Made by a program: the position numbers and the translations under genes. Shown piece after piece: positions 15,724 to 24,632 of a stretch of DNA of 64,000 nt. Origin of the DNA: Hymenobacter pini (GTDB lineage Bacteria > Bacteroidota > Bacteroidia > Cytophagales > Hymenobacteraceae). The notes under the pieces were generated by a model. The model made no database searches. It saw only the letters and a list, made by a program, of their open reading frames with translations, and was not told where the DNA came from. Every line of letters begins with the position of its first letter. The stretch's first letter is position 1. The stretch is from NCBI RefSeq assembly GCF_020421205.1, contig NZ_JAIZZH010000005.1, positions 1-64,000 of the forward strand, in the 5' to 3' direction.

Positions 15724-18048
15724 GTGAATCACCTCGACCCCATCCGCCACGTGCGCGGCGAATCTCAGTACCTGGATGATGTGCCGGTGCAGCACGGCAC
15801 GCTGTACGCGGCCGTGGTGGAGTCGCCGGTAGCGCACGGCAAGCTGCTGGCGGTAGATGCCACGGCGGCTCTGGCGCTGCCAGAGGTAGTACACGTACTC
15901 ACGGCTCAGGATATTCCGGGCGAAAACCAGATTGGTGGCATTGTGCCCGATGAGCCCCTGCTGGCCGAGGGTCACGTGCACTTCCGGGGCCAGCCAGTGG
16001 CCCTGGTGTTAGCCGAATCAGAACACGCGGCCCACGCTGCCCTGCGCCACGTGCGGGTGGAGGTGGCTCCGCTCCCCGTCATTACCGACCCGCGCGTAGC
16101 CGCCGCCCAGGGCGAGTTGCTGGTCCCGCCACGCACGTTCCGGATTGGTGACTCAGGCGAGGCTTGGGCTGGGTGCGCCCACGTGTTCGAGGGTGTGGCC
16201 GAATCGGGCGGGCAGGAGCACCTATATATTGAAACGCAGGGTGCTTACGCCTTCCCCACGGAAATGGGCGGGGTGCGCATCATTTCCTCTACCCAGGGTC
16301 CCACGGCCGTGCAGCGCCACACGGCCCGGGTGCTGGGCGTGGGCATGCACCAGGTAGAAGTAGATGTAACCCGCTTGGGCGGGGGCTTCGGGGGCAAAGA
16401 GGACCAGGCCACGCCCTGGGGTGCCCTAGCGGCCTTGGGCGCTTTTGTAGCCCGCCGCCCGGTGAAGCTGGTGCTGGACCGCATGGCCGACATGCGCATG
16501 ACCGGCAAGCGTCACCCCTACTCCTCCGACTTCAAAATTGGGCTGGATGCCGACCTGAAGATTGTGGCCTACGAGGTGACCTTCTACCAGAACGGCGGCG
16601 CGGCGGCCGATTTGTCGCCGGCCGTCATGGAGCGCACCTTGTTTCACAGCACCAATACCTACTTCATTCCCAACGTAACTGCCACGGCATACAGCTGCCG
16701 CACCAACCTGCCGCCCAACACCGCCTTCCGGGGCTTTGGGGGGCCGCAGGGCATGTTTGTGATAGAATCGGCCATTGCCTGCGCGGCCGAGCGGCTGGGC
16801 GTACCCGTTACCGACATTCAGCGCCGCAACCTGCTGCGCGAGGGTGATTTGTTTGCCTACCGCCAACCCGCCGAAGGTTGCCACGCCGAGCAGGCCTGGG
16901 ACACCGCCGCCGAGCTGTTTGACCTGCCCGGCCGCCGCCGCGAGGTAGACGAGTTCAACCGTACTCACCGCTGGCAGAAAAAGGGCCTGGCCGTTATGCC
17001 CATCTGTTTCGGCATTTCGTTCACCAAAACGGCCATGAACCAGGCCCGGGCGCTGGTGCACATCTACACCGATGGCTCGGTGGGCGTGAGCACCGGGGCC
17101 GTGGAAATGGGCCAGGGCGTAAACACCAAAATTGCGCAGGTAGCCGCCCGCACCCTGGGCATTGGGCTGCACCGCGTTAAGGTGGAAAGCACCAACACCA
17201 CCCGCGTGGCCAACACGTCCCCCTCGGCCGCCTCCGCCACCGCCGACCTCAACGGCAAAGCCACCGAGCTGGCCTGCCGGGCCCTGCGCGAGCGGCTGCT
17301 GCGGCTGGCTTCCACGGAGCTAAGCATGGACTACGAGGGCCTACACATCGAGAATGAGCAGGTGCTGGCCGCCGGCAAGCCCGCCGACACTAGCTGGGAG
17401 AAGCTGGTATCGGCGGCGTACTGGCAGCGGGTGAGCCTCACCGAAAACGCCCACTACGCTACCCCCGACCTGTATTTCGACGCCAGCATTGAGCAGGGCT
17501 ACCCCTTCGCCTACCACGTGTACGGCATGGCCCTCACCACGGTAAAGGTGGATTGCCGCCGTGGTACCTACGAGGTGGAAGCCGTGCAGATTGCCCACGA
17601 CTTCGGCCAGAGCATGAACCCGGCCGTCGACCGGGGCCAGATTGAGGGCGGAGCCGTGCAGGGCATTGGCTGGATGACGCTGGAAGAGCTGGTGTACAAC
17701 GACGAAGGCCGCCTGCTGAGCAACTCCCTCAACGCCTACAAAATCCCCGACCTGTACTCGGTGCCCAAGGTGCTGGACGTACATTTCCTGGATACACCGG
17801 GCCATTCCCGGGCCGTGCTGCGTTCCAAAGCCGTAGGTGAGCCCCCGCTGATGTACGGCATTGGGGCCTACTTCGCGTTGCGCGACGCGGTGCGGTCTTT
17901 CAACCCCGATTCCAGCATTTCTTTCTCCGCTCCTATGACGCCGGAAAAGGTTCTCGTAAATTTGCACCCCCGTTTACGAATACCCTCTTCTGACGCTTGG
18001 AACTCACCCGCTCCCTTAACCTCCGTAACCACCTCCGCGGCTTCCTGA
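15724..18048 (+). CDS. xdhB: Xanthine dehydrogenase large molybdopterin-binding subunit
   Basis: A 774-residue subunit that hydroxylates hypoxanthine/xanthine at the Mo cofactor. Seen motifs: the Moco loops GGGFGGKEDQA and AFRGFGGPQGMF, EMGQGVNTKIAQVA, and KAVGEPPLMYGIGAYFALRDAV, whose Glu is the catalytic base of the family. I place the start at the GTG at 15724, where homology-like sequence begins (NHLDPIRHVRGESQYL). The open frame runs 393 bp further upstream, but that part overlaps xdhA in another frame and crosses palindrome C. The C-terminal tail overlaps the next gene by about 50 bp and reads unlike the family end. Confidence 0.9.
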   Translation: MNHLDPIRHVRGESQYLDDVPVQHGTLYAAVVESPVAHGKLLAVDATAALALPEVVHVLTAQDIPGENQIGGIVPDEPLLAEGHVHFRGQPVALVLAESEHAAHAALRHVRVEVAPLPVITDPRVAAAQGELLVPPRTFRIGDSGEAWAGCAHVFEGVAESGGQEHLYIETQGAYAFPTEMGGVRIISSTQGPTAVQRHTARVLGVGMHQVEVDVTRLGGGFGGKEDQATPWGALAALGAFVARRPVKLVLDRMADMRMTGKRHPYSSDFKIGLDADLKIVAYEVTFYQNGGAAADLSPAVMERTLFHSTNTYFIPNVTATAYSCRTNLPPNTAFRGFGGPQGMFVIESAIACAAERLGVPVTDIQRRNLLREGDLFAYRQPAEGCHAEQAWDTAAELFDLPGRRREVDEFNRTHRWQKKGLAVMPICFGISFTKTAMNQARALVHIYTDGSVGVSTGAVEMGQGVNTKIAQVAARTLGIGLHRVKVESTNTTRVANTSPSAASATADLNGKATELACRALRERLLRLASTELSMDYEGLHIENEQVLAAGKPADTSWEKLVSAAYWQRVSLTENAHYATPDLYFDASIEQGYPFAYHVYGMALTTVKVDCRRGTYEVEAVQIAHDFGQSMNPAVDRGQIEGGAVQGIGWMTLEELVYNDEGRLLSNSLNAYKIPDLYSVPKVLDVHFLDTPGHSRAVLRSKAVGEPPLMYGIGAYFALRDAVRSFNPDSSISFSAPMTPEKVLVNLHPRLRIPSSDAWNSPAPLTSVTTSAAS

Positions 18049-18491
18049 TTTACGCCGCCGGCGACACCGCCGCCGCCCTCTTGCTGCACCAGTTTTCCTG
18101 GACCCGCCTGCTGGGCATGGCCTTGGTAGGCGGCATCCTCTACTCCTGGGAAGTACCCGCTTTTTTCCGCTGGATTGACCGGCAAGTGCCCGAGCGACGC
18201 AATGCCGGCCTGGGCCGGAAATGGCTGCGCGCCGCGTTGTCACAGGTATATTTCAACCCCCTCTGGATTGTGCGGCACTATGTGTTCCTGCACTTATTCA
18301 GCGGCCAGTTTCAGCAGATTTCCCTGGACCTGATACCCGTGGCGACCCGCTCGTTCCTGCTGAATGTGCCGGTGGCCTTGGTAGTAAATTACTATATCCA
18401 AAACCGGGTTTCGGCCGATTGGCGGTTTGTAGCCAGCGCGCTGTTCTCGGGGATTATGGCGGTGTACTACGCCCTGAGCTCTACCTGGTAG
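17997..18491 (+). CDS. Integral membrane protein in the xdh cluster
   Basis: A 164-residue protein with about four hydrophobic helices. The only start that keeps the first helix (LIYAAGDTAAALLL) is a TTG at 17997, inside the end of xdhB. The GD near the N terminus, the segment VYFNPLWIVRHY and the C-terminal NYYIQNRVSADWRF vaguely recall the Mpv17/PMP22 family, but I cannot confirm this by eye. Its position between xdhB and xdhC suggests co-expression only. A role in purine transport or cofactor assembly would be speculation. Confidence 0.65.
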   Translation: MELTRSLNLRNHLRGFLIYAAGDTAAALLLHQFSWTRLLGMALVGGILYSWEVPAFFRWIDRQVPERRNAGLGRKWLRAALSQVYFNPLWIVRHYVFLHLFSGQFQQISLDLIPVATRSFLLNVPVALVVNYYIQNRVSADWRFVASALFSGIMAVYYALSSTW

Positions 18492-18531
18492 CCGGGCCCG
18501 GCTTGCACCGGTGCTTTTTACCTTTACCCTA

Positions 18532-19524
18532 ATGTTGCCCGTGCTTTCGCCTTCTGCCTCGCCCGCTGTTCCGCGTGACTTGCCCGTGTGGCAACACGCA
18601 ACTGCCAGTCTGCGGGCGGGGGTACCGGTGGCCCTGCTGTGTGTGCTGGCCAGTGAAGGCAGCAGCCCCGGCCGGCAAGGCTTCAAAATGACCGTTACGG
18701 CCGACTCGATGGCGGGCTCCATCGGCGGGGGCATTATGGAGCACAAGTTCGTGGAGCTGGCCCGGGCCATGCTCCGCGACTCCGTGCTGGCCCCCGTGGT
18801 TCGCCGCCAGATTCACCGAAAAGAAGCCCCCGCCGACCGCTCAGGCATGATTTGCTCCGGGGAGCAATGGGTATTGATTCAGCCCCTCACAGCTGCTGAC
18901 CTACCCACTATCGACGCCGTTGAACACAGCCTGCGGGCTCGCGGCAACCTCCGCCTCTGGCTAACACCGCGGGGCCTGCAACTACACGAGGCGGCTTCGG
19001 CAGCGGCGCACTACACCTGGCAGCCCGGCCCCGAGTGGGCGTACTCGGAGCAGCTTGGCTTCCGCGACCAGGCTACTATTGTGGGCGGCGGGCACGTGGC
19101 CCTGGCCCTCTCGCGGGTGCTGGCGGCGCTGGAGTTTGACCTGACGGTGCTGGACGACCGGCCGGCTCTGAACACGCACCAACTCAACCCTTACGCGCAC
19201 TATAAGCGCACTGTGGCCTACGAGCAGCTGCCCCAGGAAATTCCGGCCGGACCGCACCAGTACATTATCCTGATGACGTTTGGCTACCGCTCCGACTTGG
19301 TGGCCCTGCGCGCCCTCCTGCACCACCCGGTGCGTTACCTAGGCGTGATGGGCAGCCAGGCCAAAATTGCCGAGTTGCTGGCGACGTTGCGAGCCGAAGG
19401 CACTTCTGCGGAAGCCTTGGCTCGGGTGCACGCGCCCATCGGCCTGCCCATCAACAGCCGCACTCCCGAGGAAATTGCCATCAGCATTGCCGCCGAGCTG
19501 ATTCGGGAGCGGAATTCCGCTTAG
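18532..19524 (+). CDS. xdhC: XdhC-family molybdenum cofactor insertion protein
   Basis: A 330-residue protein of the XdhC/CoxI family, which binds Moco, helps its sulfuration and inserts it into xanthine dehydrogenase. The N-terminal domain has EGSSPGRQGFKM and GSIGGGIMEHKFVELAR. The C-terminal Rossmann-like domain has IVGGGHVALALSRVLAALEF, ILMTFGYRSDLVALR and the terminal IGLPINSRTPEEIAISIAAELI. The ATG at 18532 gives the normal N terminus. It closes the xdh operon. No guanine deaminase, uricase or purine transporter lies in the window, so the wider pathway is not visible. Confidence 0.92.
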   Translation: MLPVLSPSASPAVPRDLPVWQHATASLRAGVPVALLCVLASEGSSPGRQGFKMTVTADSMAGSIGGGIMEHKFVELARAMLRDSVLAPVVRRQIHRKEAPADRSGMICSGEQWVLIQPLTAADLPTIDAVEHSLRARGNLRLWLTPRGLQLHEAASAAAHYTWQPGPEWAYSEQLGFRDQATIVGGGHVALALSRVLAALEFDLTVLDDRPALNTHQLNPYAHYKRTVAYEQLPQEIPAGPHQYIILMTFGYRSDLVALRALLHHPVRYLGVMGSQAKIAELLATLRAEGTSAEALARVHAPIGLPINSRTPEEIAISIAAELIRERNSA

Positions 19525-19533
19525 CGCCGGGCT

Positions 19534-20139
19534 TTAATCGTCCGATTCGCTAGCAGTATTCTGGCCACTCAGGAAGCCTTCCGTGAAGATGTGGTACTGG
19601 TCGAAGATGGAGCGCACGGAGCGCCGGAGCACTATCTCGCCCTGCGGCCCGGATGGCACGCTCACCCCTGAGGCATAGCCATTCCAGACGGCCCGGTTGG
19701 TACGGTTGTCGATGAGCGTAACCAGCAACGTCCCCTCCTGCAGCAGTAGCCGCACCGGCTGATAGCCTTTGCGGTCTTCTTTGGGAGTCTCTTCGTCCTC
19801 AGCATAACCAGCTTTTACCCAGCGCGAAAAATCTTCCTGGGCGTAGCCCCGGAACCGCATATCCCCTTCAAATAGCCGGAAGTTCACCAGCAAGTCGGGG
19901 CGGCGGCGGGCCGCGCGGTACCCTTGCACCTTGAGCCGGGTACGGATGGCGTCCCGCACGGCCGCCCCCAAACGGCTGGTATCGGAATTGATACCGTCGC
20001 CACTGATGAACTCGTAAGTGCGGTAGCGCCGGAATTGCCCGGCATAGCTGTAGTCGGACTCTACGCGCGCCTCGCGCGCCATTAAACAGCCAGATAGAGC
20101 CAGGCTACTGCCGGCCAGCAGAGTAATATACCATTTCAT
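19534..20139 (-). CDS. DUF4136-family lipoprotein
   Basis: A 201-residue lipoprotein (lipobox LALSG before Cys). The mature part fits DUF4136: VESDYSYAGQFRRYRTYEF, then LGAAVRDAIRTRLKVQGYRA, PDLLVNFRLF, and GTLLVTLIDNRTNRAVWNGYA. Such proteins are envelope lipoproteins without a defined function. It ends 9 bp from the convergent xdhC gene with no obvious hairpin between them. Confidence 0.85.
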   Translation of the reverse strand: MKWYITLLAGSSLALSGCLMAREARVESDYSYAGQFRRYRTYEFISGDGINSDTSRLGAAVRDAIRTRLKVQGYRAARRRPDLLVNFRLFEGDMRFRGYAQEDFSRWVKAGYAEDEETPKEDRKGYQPVRLLLQEGTLLVTLIDNRTNRAVWNGYASGVSVPSGPQGEIVLRRSVRSIFDQYHIFTEGFLSGQNTASESDD

Positions 20140-20264
20140 AGGCGCTGGGAAGGTAAGAAGGTCGTACTAACTAAAATACGAAACTCCCAGCGCTAATAGA
20201 CTGACTTACAGAATAAAAAAAACGTGTAAGATTTCTCTATCTGCATTCATGCACCTGCCACTGC

Positions 20265-20723
20265 CTACTGCTGGCCAGTCGGCGGCAGTATTTTTTCCAG
20301 CACAATAGTAAGGCCATGCGCGCCCTGCATCGTCCCGATGATATCGAACCCGTGGTGCAGGTTCAGCAGCAGCATAGCGCGCCAGCGGTTGTAGGTGTGG
20401 GTGCGAACGTGCCGGTAGCCCTGCGCGGCACACCACGCGTGCTGCCGGCGCATCAGCTCGGCCGCAATGCCCTGCCCCCGAAAATCAGGATGCACGCCCC
20501 CCAGCCAGCTATAGTAGTGCCCGGGCTTTCGCTCGTAACCCAACTTGCATCCCACTAACCGGCTTCCGTCATAGGCCAGCCACGCCTGCACCGGCTGGTG
20601 CTGATAGTGGAGGTCGGCAAGCAGTTCAGTAGTTGGGGTTTCCAGGGTAGAGGCCAGCAGACCAGCCAAGGACATCTGGATGTCAGGGAGCACCTGCTTC
20701 TGCAGAAGATACCGGATGCTCAT
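20265..20723 (-). CDS. GNAT-family N-acetyltransferase
   Basis: A 152-residue cytoplasmic acetyltransferase. The acetyl-CoA-binding motif A is visible as GVHPDFRGQGIAAELMRRQHAW, preceded by a beta strand with VGCKLGYE. C-terminal segments fit the GNAT fold (NRWRAMLLLNLHHGFDIIG). The start codon overlaps the stop of the upstream membrane-protein gene (ATGA). The acceptor substrate is unknown. Confidence 0.88.
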   Translation of the reverse strand: MSIRYLLQKQVLPDIQMSLAGLLASTLETPTTELLADLHYQHQPVQAWLAYDGSRLVGCKLGYERKPGHYYSWLGGVHPDFRGQGIAAELMRRQHAWCAAQGYRHVRTHTYNRWRAMLLLNLHHGFDIIGTMQGAHGLTIVLEKILPPTGQQ

Positions 20724-20986
20724 ACTTCCAAGCTATTCTGCACTTCGGCCTGCTTTATTTCCATGTTCAGTTTGTTGAGTGCTACTAGGCTAGGAGTCAG
20801 AGTAACGAACATGGATAGCCCAACTGCCAGTAGCCAGTAGGTTTTGCTGGTCACTGCCAGATATAGCATCACAACCCAGACCAGCAGCATCAGGGTACCC
20901 AGCCCAACAATGACGCCTTTGAGTTTGCTTTTCTTGGTCCGTAGCTGTGCTACCGTCAGTTGCACCGGTATACTACCTGAAGTCAT
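20720..20986 (-). CDS. Small two-helix membrane protein
   Basis: An 88-residue protein: a basic N-terminal region with RTKKSKLKG, two adjacent hydrophobic helices (about 25-48 and 50-68), and an acidic tail. It is translationally coupled to the acetyltransferase gene by a 4-bp overlap, which supports it being real. No family is recognised. Confidence 0.72.
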   Translation of the reverse strand: MTSGSIPVQLTVAQLRTKKSKLKGVIVGLGTLMLLVWVVMLYLAVTSKTYWLLAVGLSMFVTLTPSLVALNKLNMEIKQAEVQNSLEV

Positions 20987-21100
20987 CCTAGTAATTGGTT
21001 AGTAACCGAAAGCCCTTATTGCCCGCATTGCACCGAAGTGCTTCCTCCGGCATGGTCTACCCCGAAAGTACACCATAAGCCTGCGGTAGCCAACTCTTCG

Positions 21101-22984
21101 CTACTGATACCCAGCGGCCTGCAGCTGGAACAGCTCGGCGTAGCGGCCGCCGCGGGCCAGCAGCTCGTCGTGGCTGCCGATTTCCTGAAACTGCCCGTTT
21201 TCGATGACCAAAATCCGGTCGGCCATACGCACGGTGCTGAAGCGGTGGCTGATGAGCACGGCGGTTTTGCCCTGCGTCAGCTCCTTGAAGCGTTGGAACA
21301 CCTCGTATTCGGCGCGGGCGTCGAGGGCGGCAGTGGGCTCATCGAGGATCAGCAGCTGGGCGTCGCGCATGTAGGCCCGGCCCAGGGCAATCTTCTGCCA
21401 CTCGCCCCCGCTCAGGTCCACGCCCCCGTTGAAGCGGCGGCCAATCATCTGCTCGTAGCCCGCGGGCAGCTTGGCAATTACTGAGTCGGCTAGGCTTTGC
21501 TGGGCGGCCAACTCGATACGGGGTTGGTTGTGGCGCTCCTCGATGCGGCCCACGGCCAGGTTCTGGCCGGCCGGCAACTGGAAGCGCACAAAATCCTGGA
21601 ATATCACCCCAATTTCGCGACGTAGCTCAGCGGGGTTATATTCGCGCAGGTCGCGGCCGTCGAGCAGAATGCGACCTTCGGTGGGGTCGTAGAGGCGAGC
21701 GAGTAGCTTAACCAAGGTGGTTTTGCCGGCCCCGTTTTCGCCCACAAGCGCTAGTTTCTCGCCGGCCCGCAGCGAGAAACTCAGGTTGCGGATAGCCCAC
21801 TTTGTGCTATTCTGGTACTGGAAGCCCACGTTTTCAAACACAAACCCGTGCCGGATGGGCCGCGGGAACGGCACGGGACGCTCACCGGTAAGCTCCTGCC
21901 GCACAATGCGCGGCCGCAACGCAAAGAAGTCGAAGAAATCCTGCAAGTACAGGGCACCTTCGGCCACCGAACTGAACCGGCTCAGAATGCCCTCCAGCAG
22001 CCCCCGCATGCGGGCAAAAGAGCCGGCCAGAAACGTAAGTTGCCCGATGCTGACGCGCCCGTACACGGCCTGACTGATGATGTACACGTAGGCGGCGTAG
22101 TAGCCGGCGGCCCCCACCGCCGCGAAAAATGTACCCCACCCGGCCCGCCGCAGCACCAGGCTCTTATTTTGCTGGTAAAACGCATCGGACAGGGTGCGGA
22201 ACCGGTCAACGAGGAAATCCGAGAGGCCAAAAATCTTGACTTCCTTGGCCGTTTCGTCGGAAGCTCCGGTTTGGCGCAGGTAGTCCAGCTCCCGTCGTTC
22301 CGGAGTCCAGGAGTGCGAAAGGGAGTAACTCCGCTCATTAAAGTGCGACTCCCCCAGGAAGGCCGGCACCACCGCCACCAGCAGCAACAGCAACAGCCAG
22401 GGGTTGAAGGCGACCAGCCCCACGGCCAGCGCCCCCATCGTGAGCACGTCCTGGGCCTGACTGAGCACCTGGCTCATGAGCACGGTGCGGGACAGGGTTT
22501 GGCGGCGGGCCCGCTCCAGCTTGTCGTAGAAAGTGCTGTCCTCAAACTGGTCGAGGTCGAGGCGGGCGGCGTGCTCCATCAGGCGGATGGACGACTGGTT
22601 GGCGAACAGGTCACCGAGCAGCGAGTCGAGCAAGGCCACGCCCCGGCCCAGGGCATCGGAGAGAATAGCCAGCCCGAACTCCAGCGCCACCAGCCCCAGC
22701 ACGGGCGCTAGGGTGCGCTCCGGGGCTGGCTGCCGGCTGAGCTGCACCACGGTATCCAGAATCAGCTGACCCACATACAGCATAGCCACCGGCAGAGCCG
22801 CCCGCAGCAGGCGCAGCGCCACGTTGCCCAGCGTGAGGGCCGGGCTGGTCTGCCAGATTAGCTGCAAAAACTCGGGCAGGTTGCGGAGAGCCGAAAACCG
22901 CTCCCGAACCGTGAGGCTGGGCTTACCATCGGGGCGGGGCTTTTTAGCGGATATGGAAGAGAAGAAGGAATCAGAACGAGCCAT
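21101..22984 (-). CDS. ABC transporter, fused permease and ATPase
   Basis: A 627-residue half-transporter of the ABCB-like exporter type. Residues 40-350 hold about six transmembrane helices. The ATPase domain (about 385-620) has Walker A GENGAGKTT, the signature LSGGEWQKIALGRAYMR, Walker B LLILDEPTAALDA and the switch histidine in LISHRFSTV, all intact. It presumably works as a homodimer. No membrane-fusion or outer-membrane partner is next to it. The substrate is unknown; lipids, peptides or drugs are all possible. Confidence 0.9.
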   Translation of the reverse strand: MARSDSFFSSISAKKPRPDGKPSLTVRERFSALRNLPEFLQLIWQTSPALTLGNVALRLLRAALPVAMLYVGQLILDTVVQLSRQPAPERTLAPVLGLVALEFGLAILSDALGRGVALLDSLLGDLFANQSSIRLMEHAARLDLDQFEDSTFYDKLERARRQTLSRTVLMSQVLSQAQDVLTMGALAVGLVAFNPWLLLLLLVAVVPAFLGESHFNERSYSLSHSWTPERRELDYLRQTGASDETAKEVKIFGLSDFLVDRFRTLSDAFYQQNKSLVLRRAGWGTFFAAVGAAGYYAAYVYIISQAVYGRVSIGQLTFLAGSFARMRGLLEGILSRFSSVAEGALYLQDFFDFFALRPRIVRQELTGERPVPFPRPIRHGFVFENVGFQYQNSTKWAIRNLSFSLRAGEKLALVGENGAGKTTLVKLLARLYDPTEGRILLDGRDLREYNPAELRREIGVIFQDFVRFQLPAGQNLAVGRIEERHNQPRIELAAQQSLADSVIAKLPAGYEQMIGRRFNGGVDLSGGEWQKIALGRAYMRDAQLLILDEPTAALDARAEYEVFQRFKELTQGKTAVLISHRFSTVRMADRILVIENGQFQEIGSHDELLARGGRYAELFQLQAAGYQ

Positions 22985-23115
22985 AAGGAAAGAAAGCAGA
23001 ACATACTTCGAGCCGGATTGCTGGGCCGCGTCATTCTGGCGGTTGCAGGCTGCAGCACGTACCGGAACCCGCTACAGCCCGTACTTTTACGGGCTTCTCT
23101 TCGTTTCTTGCTGCC

Positions 23116-24573
23116 ATGCTGCACAGTATTCTGTTTACTCCCTTTCCGGACGAAGCCACTGAGGCGCGTTTCGAAGACCTGCAGGCTACCCTGGTAGAAG
23201 CGGCTACGGAGGGCGTATTGCTGGTTAATCTGCCGCTGCCCGGCGTGGAGCCCCTGCTGACGCTGGTGCAGCCCGGAGGTGTTACCCTGTTCCAGTTGGT
23301 AACCGAGGGAGGGCAACTAGCTACGCCTGATTTCATGGGGGCACCTTGGCTGCTGGATGGCCAGCCGCTGGCCGAATACGGCAGCAGTTCACCGTGGCAG
23401 CAGTTTGGCCGGCAGCGCGCCGCCTTGGCAGAGTGGCTGAGCCACCAACCGGAACTACCGGAAATTACCCCCACCGACATTGCGAGCTTGGTAGTGTTTA
23501 CTGCCCCGGTGCAGTTTGCCACTGATGTGGAAGCCGGCCTGGAGCAGCTGCCCACCGACGAACAGTTTCAACTGGTGCCACAACTACACCTACTGCCCCG
23601 ACGCTTGCAGCAGCAGGAACCCCGGGTGCTGCTGCCCCCGGCGGCACTGCAGCAGTGGGCCGAGGCTTTGCGGCAGCAAGATCCTATCCACGAGGCCGGC
23701 CCGGTAACCAATGAGTCGGCCGGTTTTGTGGCCCGTAAGCTGCGGCAGCTGTGGGGCTGGCTGGGGGCGGAGGATGTTCCGCCGGACCCGCCGTATGGTG
23801 GTACGCTGGCGGCCGGGGCACCAGCTGTCAACGAAGAGGAAAAACACCGCTTAGAGCAGCTCCGGCAGCAGGTATTTGACGAGCTCCGCCAGCAGCGTCA
23901 GGAAATGGAAACGCGGGAAGCGGAGCGGGAAGCCCGCATTCAGCAGCTCCGCCAGCAGTTACAGCAGCTACCCACTACCACCCCCGACGTAACTGCCTTG
24001 CAAGCCCGCCTGGCCGCGGAAATGCAGGAAAAGCAGCAGCTGCAACAAGCTATTCAGGCATCCCGCGCCGAAGCGGAAACCCGCAACCAGGCCTTGGATG
24101 CCCGCATCCAGCAACTCAGCCAGCAGCTGGAGCAGCTACAGCGGCAGCCCGTCGCAGTAGCCACCCATGCAGCCGCACTTACTCCTGCCCGAGCTACCCG
24201 GCAGCCAGTTGGCCGCAAGCCGGCCCCTACTTGGCGGCTACAATGGGCCCGGGCGGCGCTGGTTGTGGGCTCCGTTGGCGCGTTGGGAGTTGGTTTGTGG
24301 GGCGTAACTAAGCTGCCAGCCCTGTTGCAGCCGCCTCGTCCTGCTACCACGCAAGCACCCGCCTCGTCCGATGATTCTTTCGACGACAACACCGAAGCGG
24401 CCGCCCCTACCCTTTTCGATATCCAGCCCGATACCATTGCCACCGACTCCATTGACGACTCCCCTGGCCAAGCCGGTGATGCAGTAGTCCCGGATGACTC
24501 GCTGGAGGCTCCGGCCCGCGCCGGTGAGCTGCTGGACTCTATTGCTCCTGATAATCCTTCGGGTGATATTTAA
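23116..24573 (+). CDS. Coiled-coil membrane protein with degenerate NERD-like N-terminal domain
   Basis: A 485-residue protein. Residues about 15-115 resemble the layout of a NERD (nuclease-related) domain: EGVLLVNLPLPG, then a PGGVTLFQLVTEGG strand and a tryptophan/glutamine region before a helix. However, the E-x-K catalytic signature is replaced by FQLVT. Residues 240-350 are a long glutamine-rich coiled coil, and 380-402 is one transmembrane helix. The tail of about 80 residues is acidic and Ser/Asp/Ala-rich. The NERD link is my inference; the coiled coil and membrane helix are clear. It stands alone, divergent from the ABC transporter. Confidence 0.7.
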   Translation: MLHSILFTPFPDEATEARFEDLQATLVEAATEGVLLVNLPLPGVEPLLTLVQPGGVTLFQLVTEGGQLATPDFMGAPWLLDGQPLAEYGSSSPWQQFGRQRAALAEWLSHQPELPEITPTDIASLVVFTAPVQFATDVEAGLEQLPTDEQFQLVPQLHLLPRRLQQQEPRVLLPPAALQQWAEALRQQDPIHEAGPVTNESAGFVARKLRQLWGWLGAEDVPPDPPYGGTLAAGAPAVNEEEKHRLEQLRQQVFDELRQQRQEMETREAEREARIQQLRQQLQQLPTTTPDVTALQARLAAEMQEKQQLQQAIQASRAEAETRNQALDARIQQLSQQLEQLQRQPVAVATHAAALTPARATRQPVGRKPAPTWRLQWARAALVVGSVGALGVGLWGVTKLPALLQPPRPATTQAPASSDDSFDDNTEAAAPTLFDIQPDTIATDSIDDSPGQAGDAVVPDDSLEAPARAGELLDSIAPDNPSGDI

Positions 24574-24579
24574 CCTAAC

Positions 24580-24614
24580 AAAAAAGGCTTCCGCACTGTG
24601 CAGAAGCCTTTTTT
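24580..24614. terminator. Bidirectional rho-independent terminator
   Basis: AAAAAAGGCTTC and GAAGCCTTTTTT are exactly complementary around an 11-base loop, giving an A/T run on each side. It separates the coiled-coil protein gene from the convergent catalase gene. Confidence 0.92.
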
Positions 24615-24632
24615 GTTGATGAACCGGCAAGC

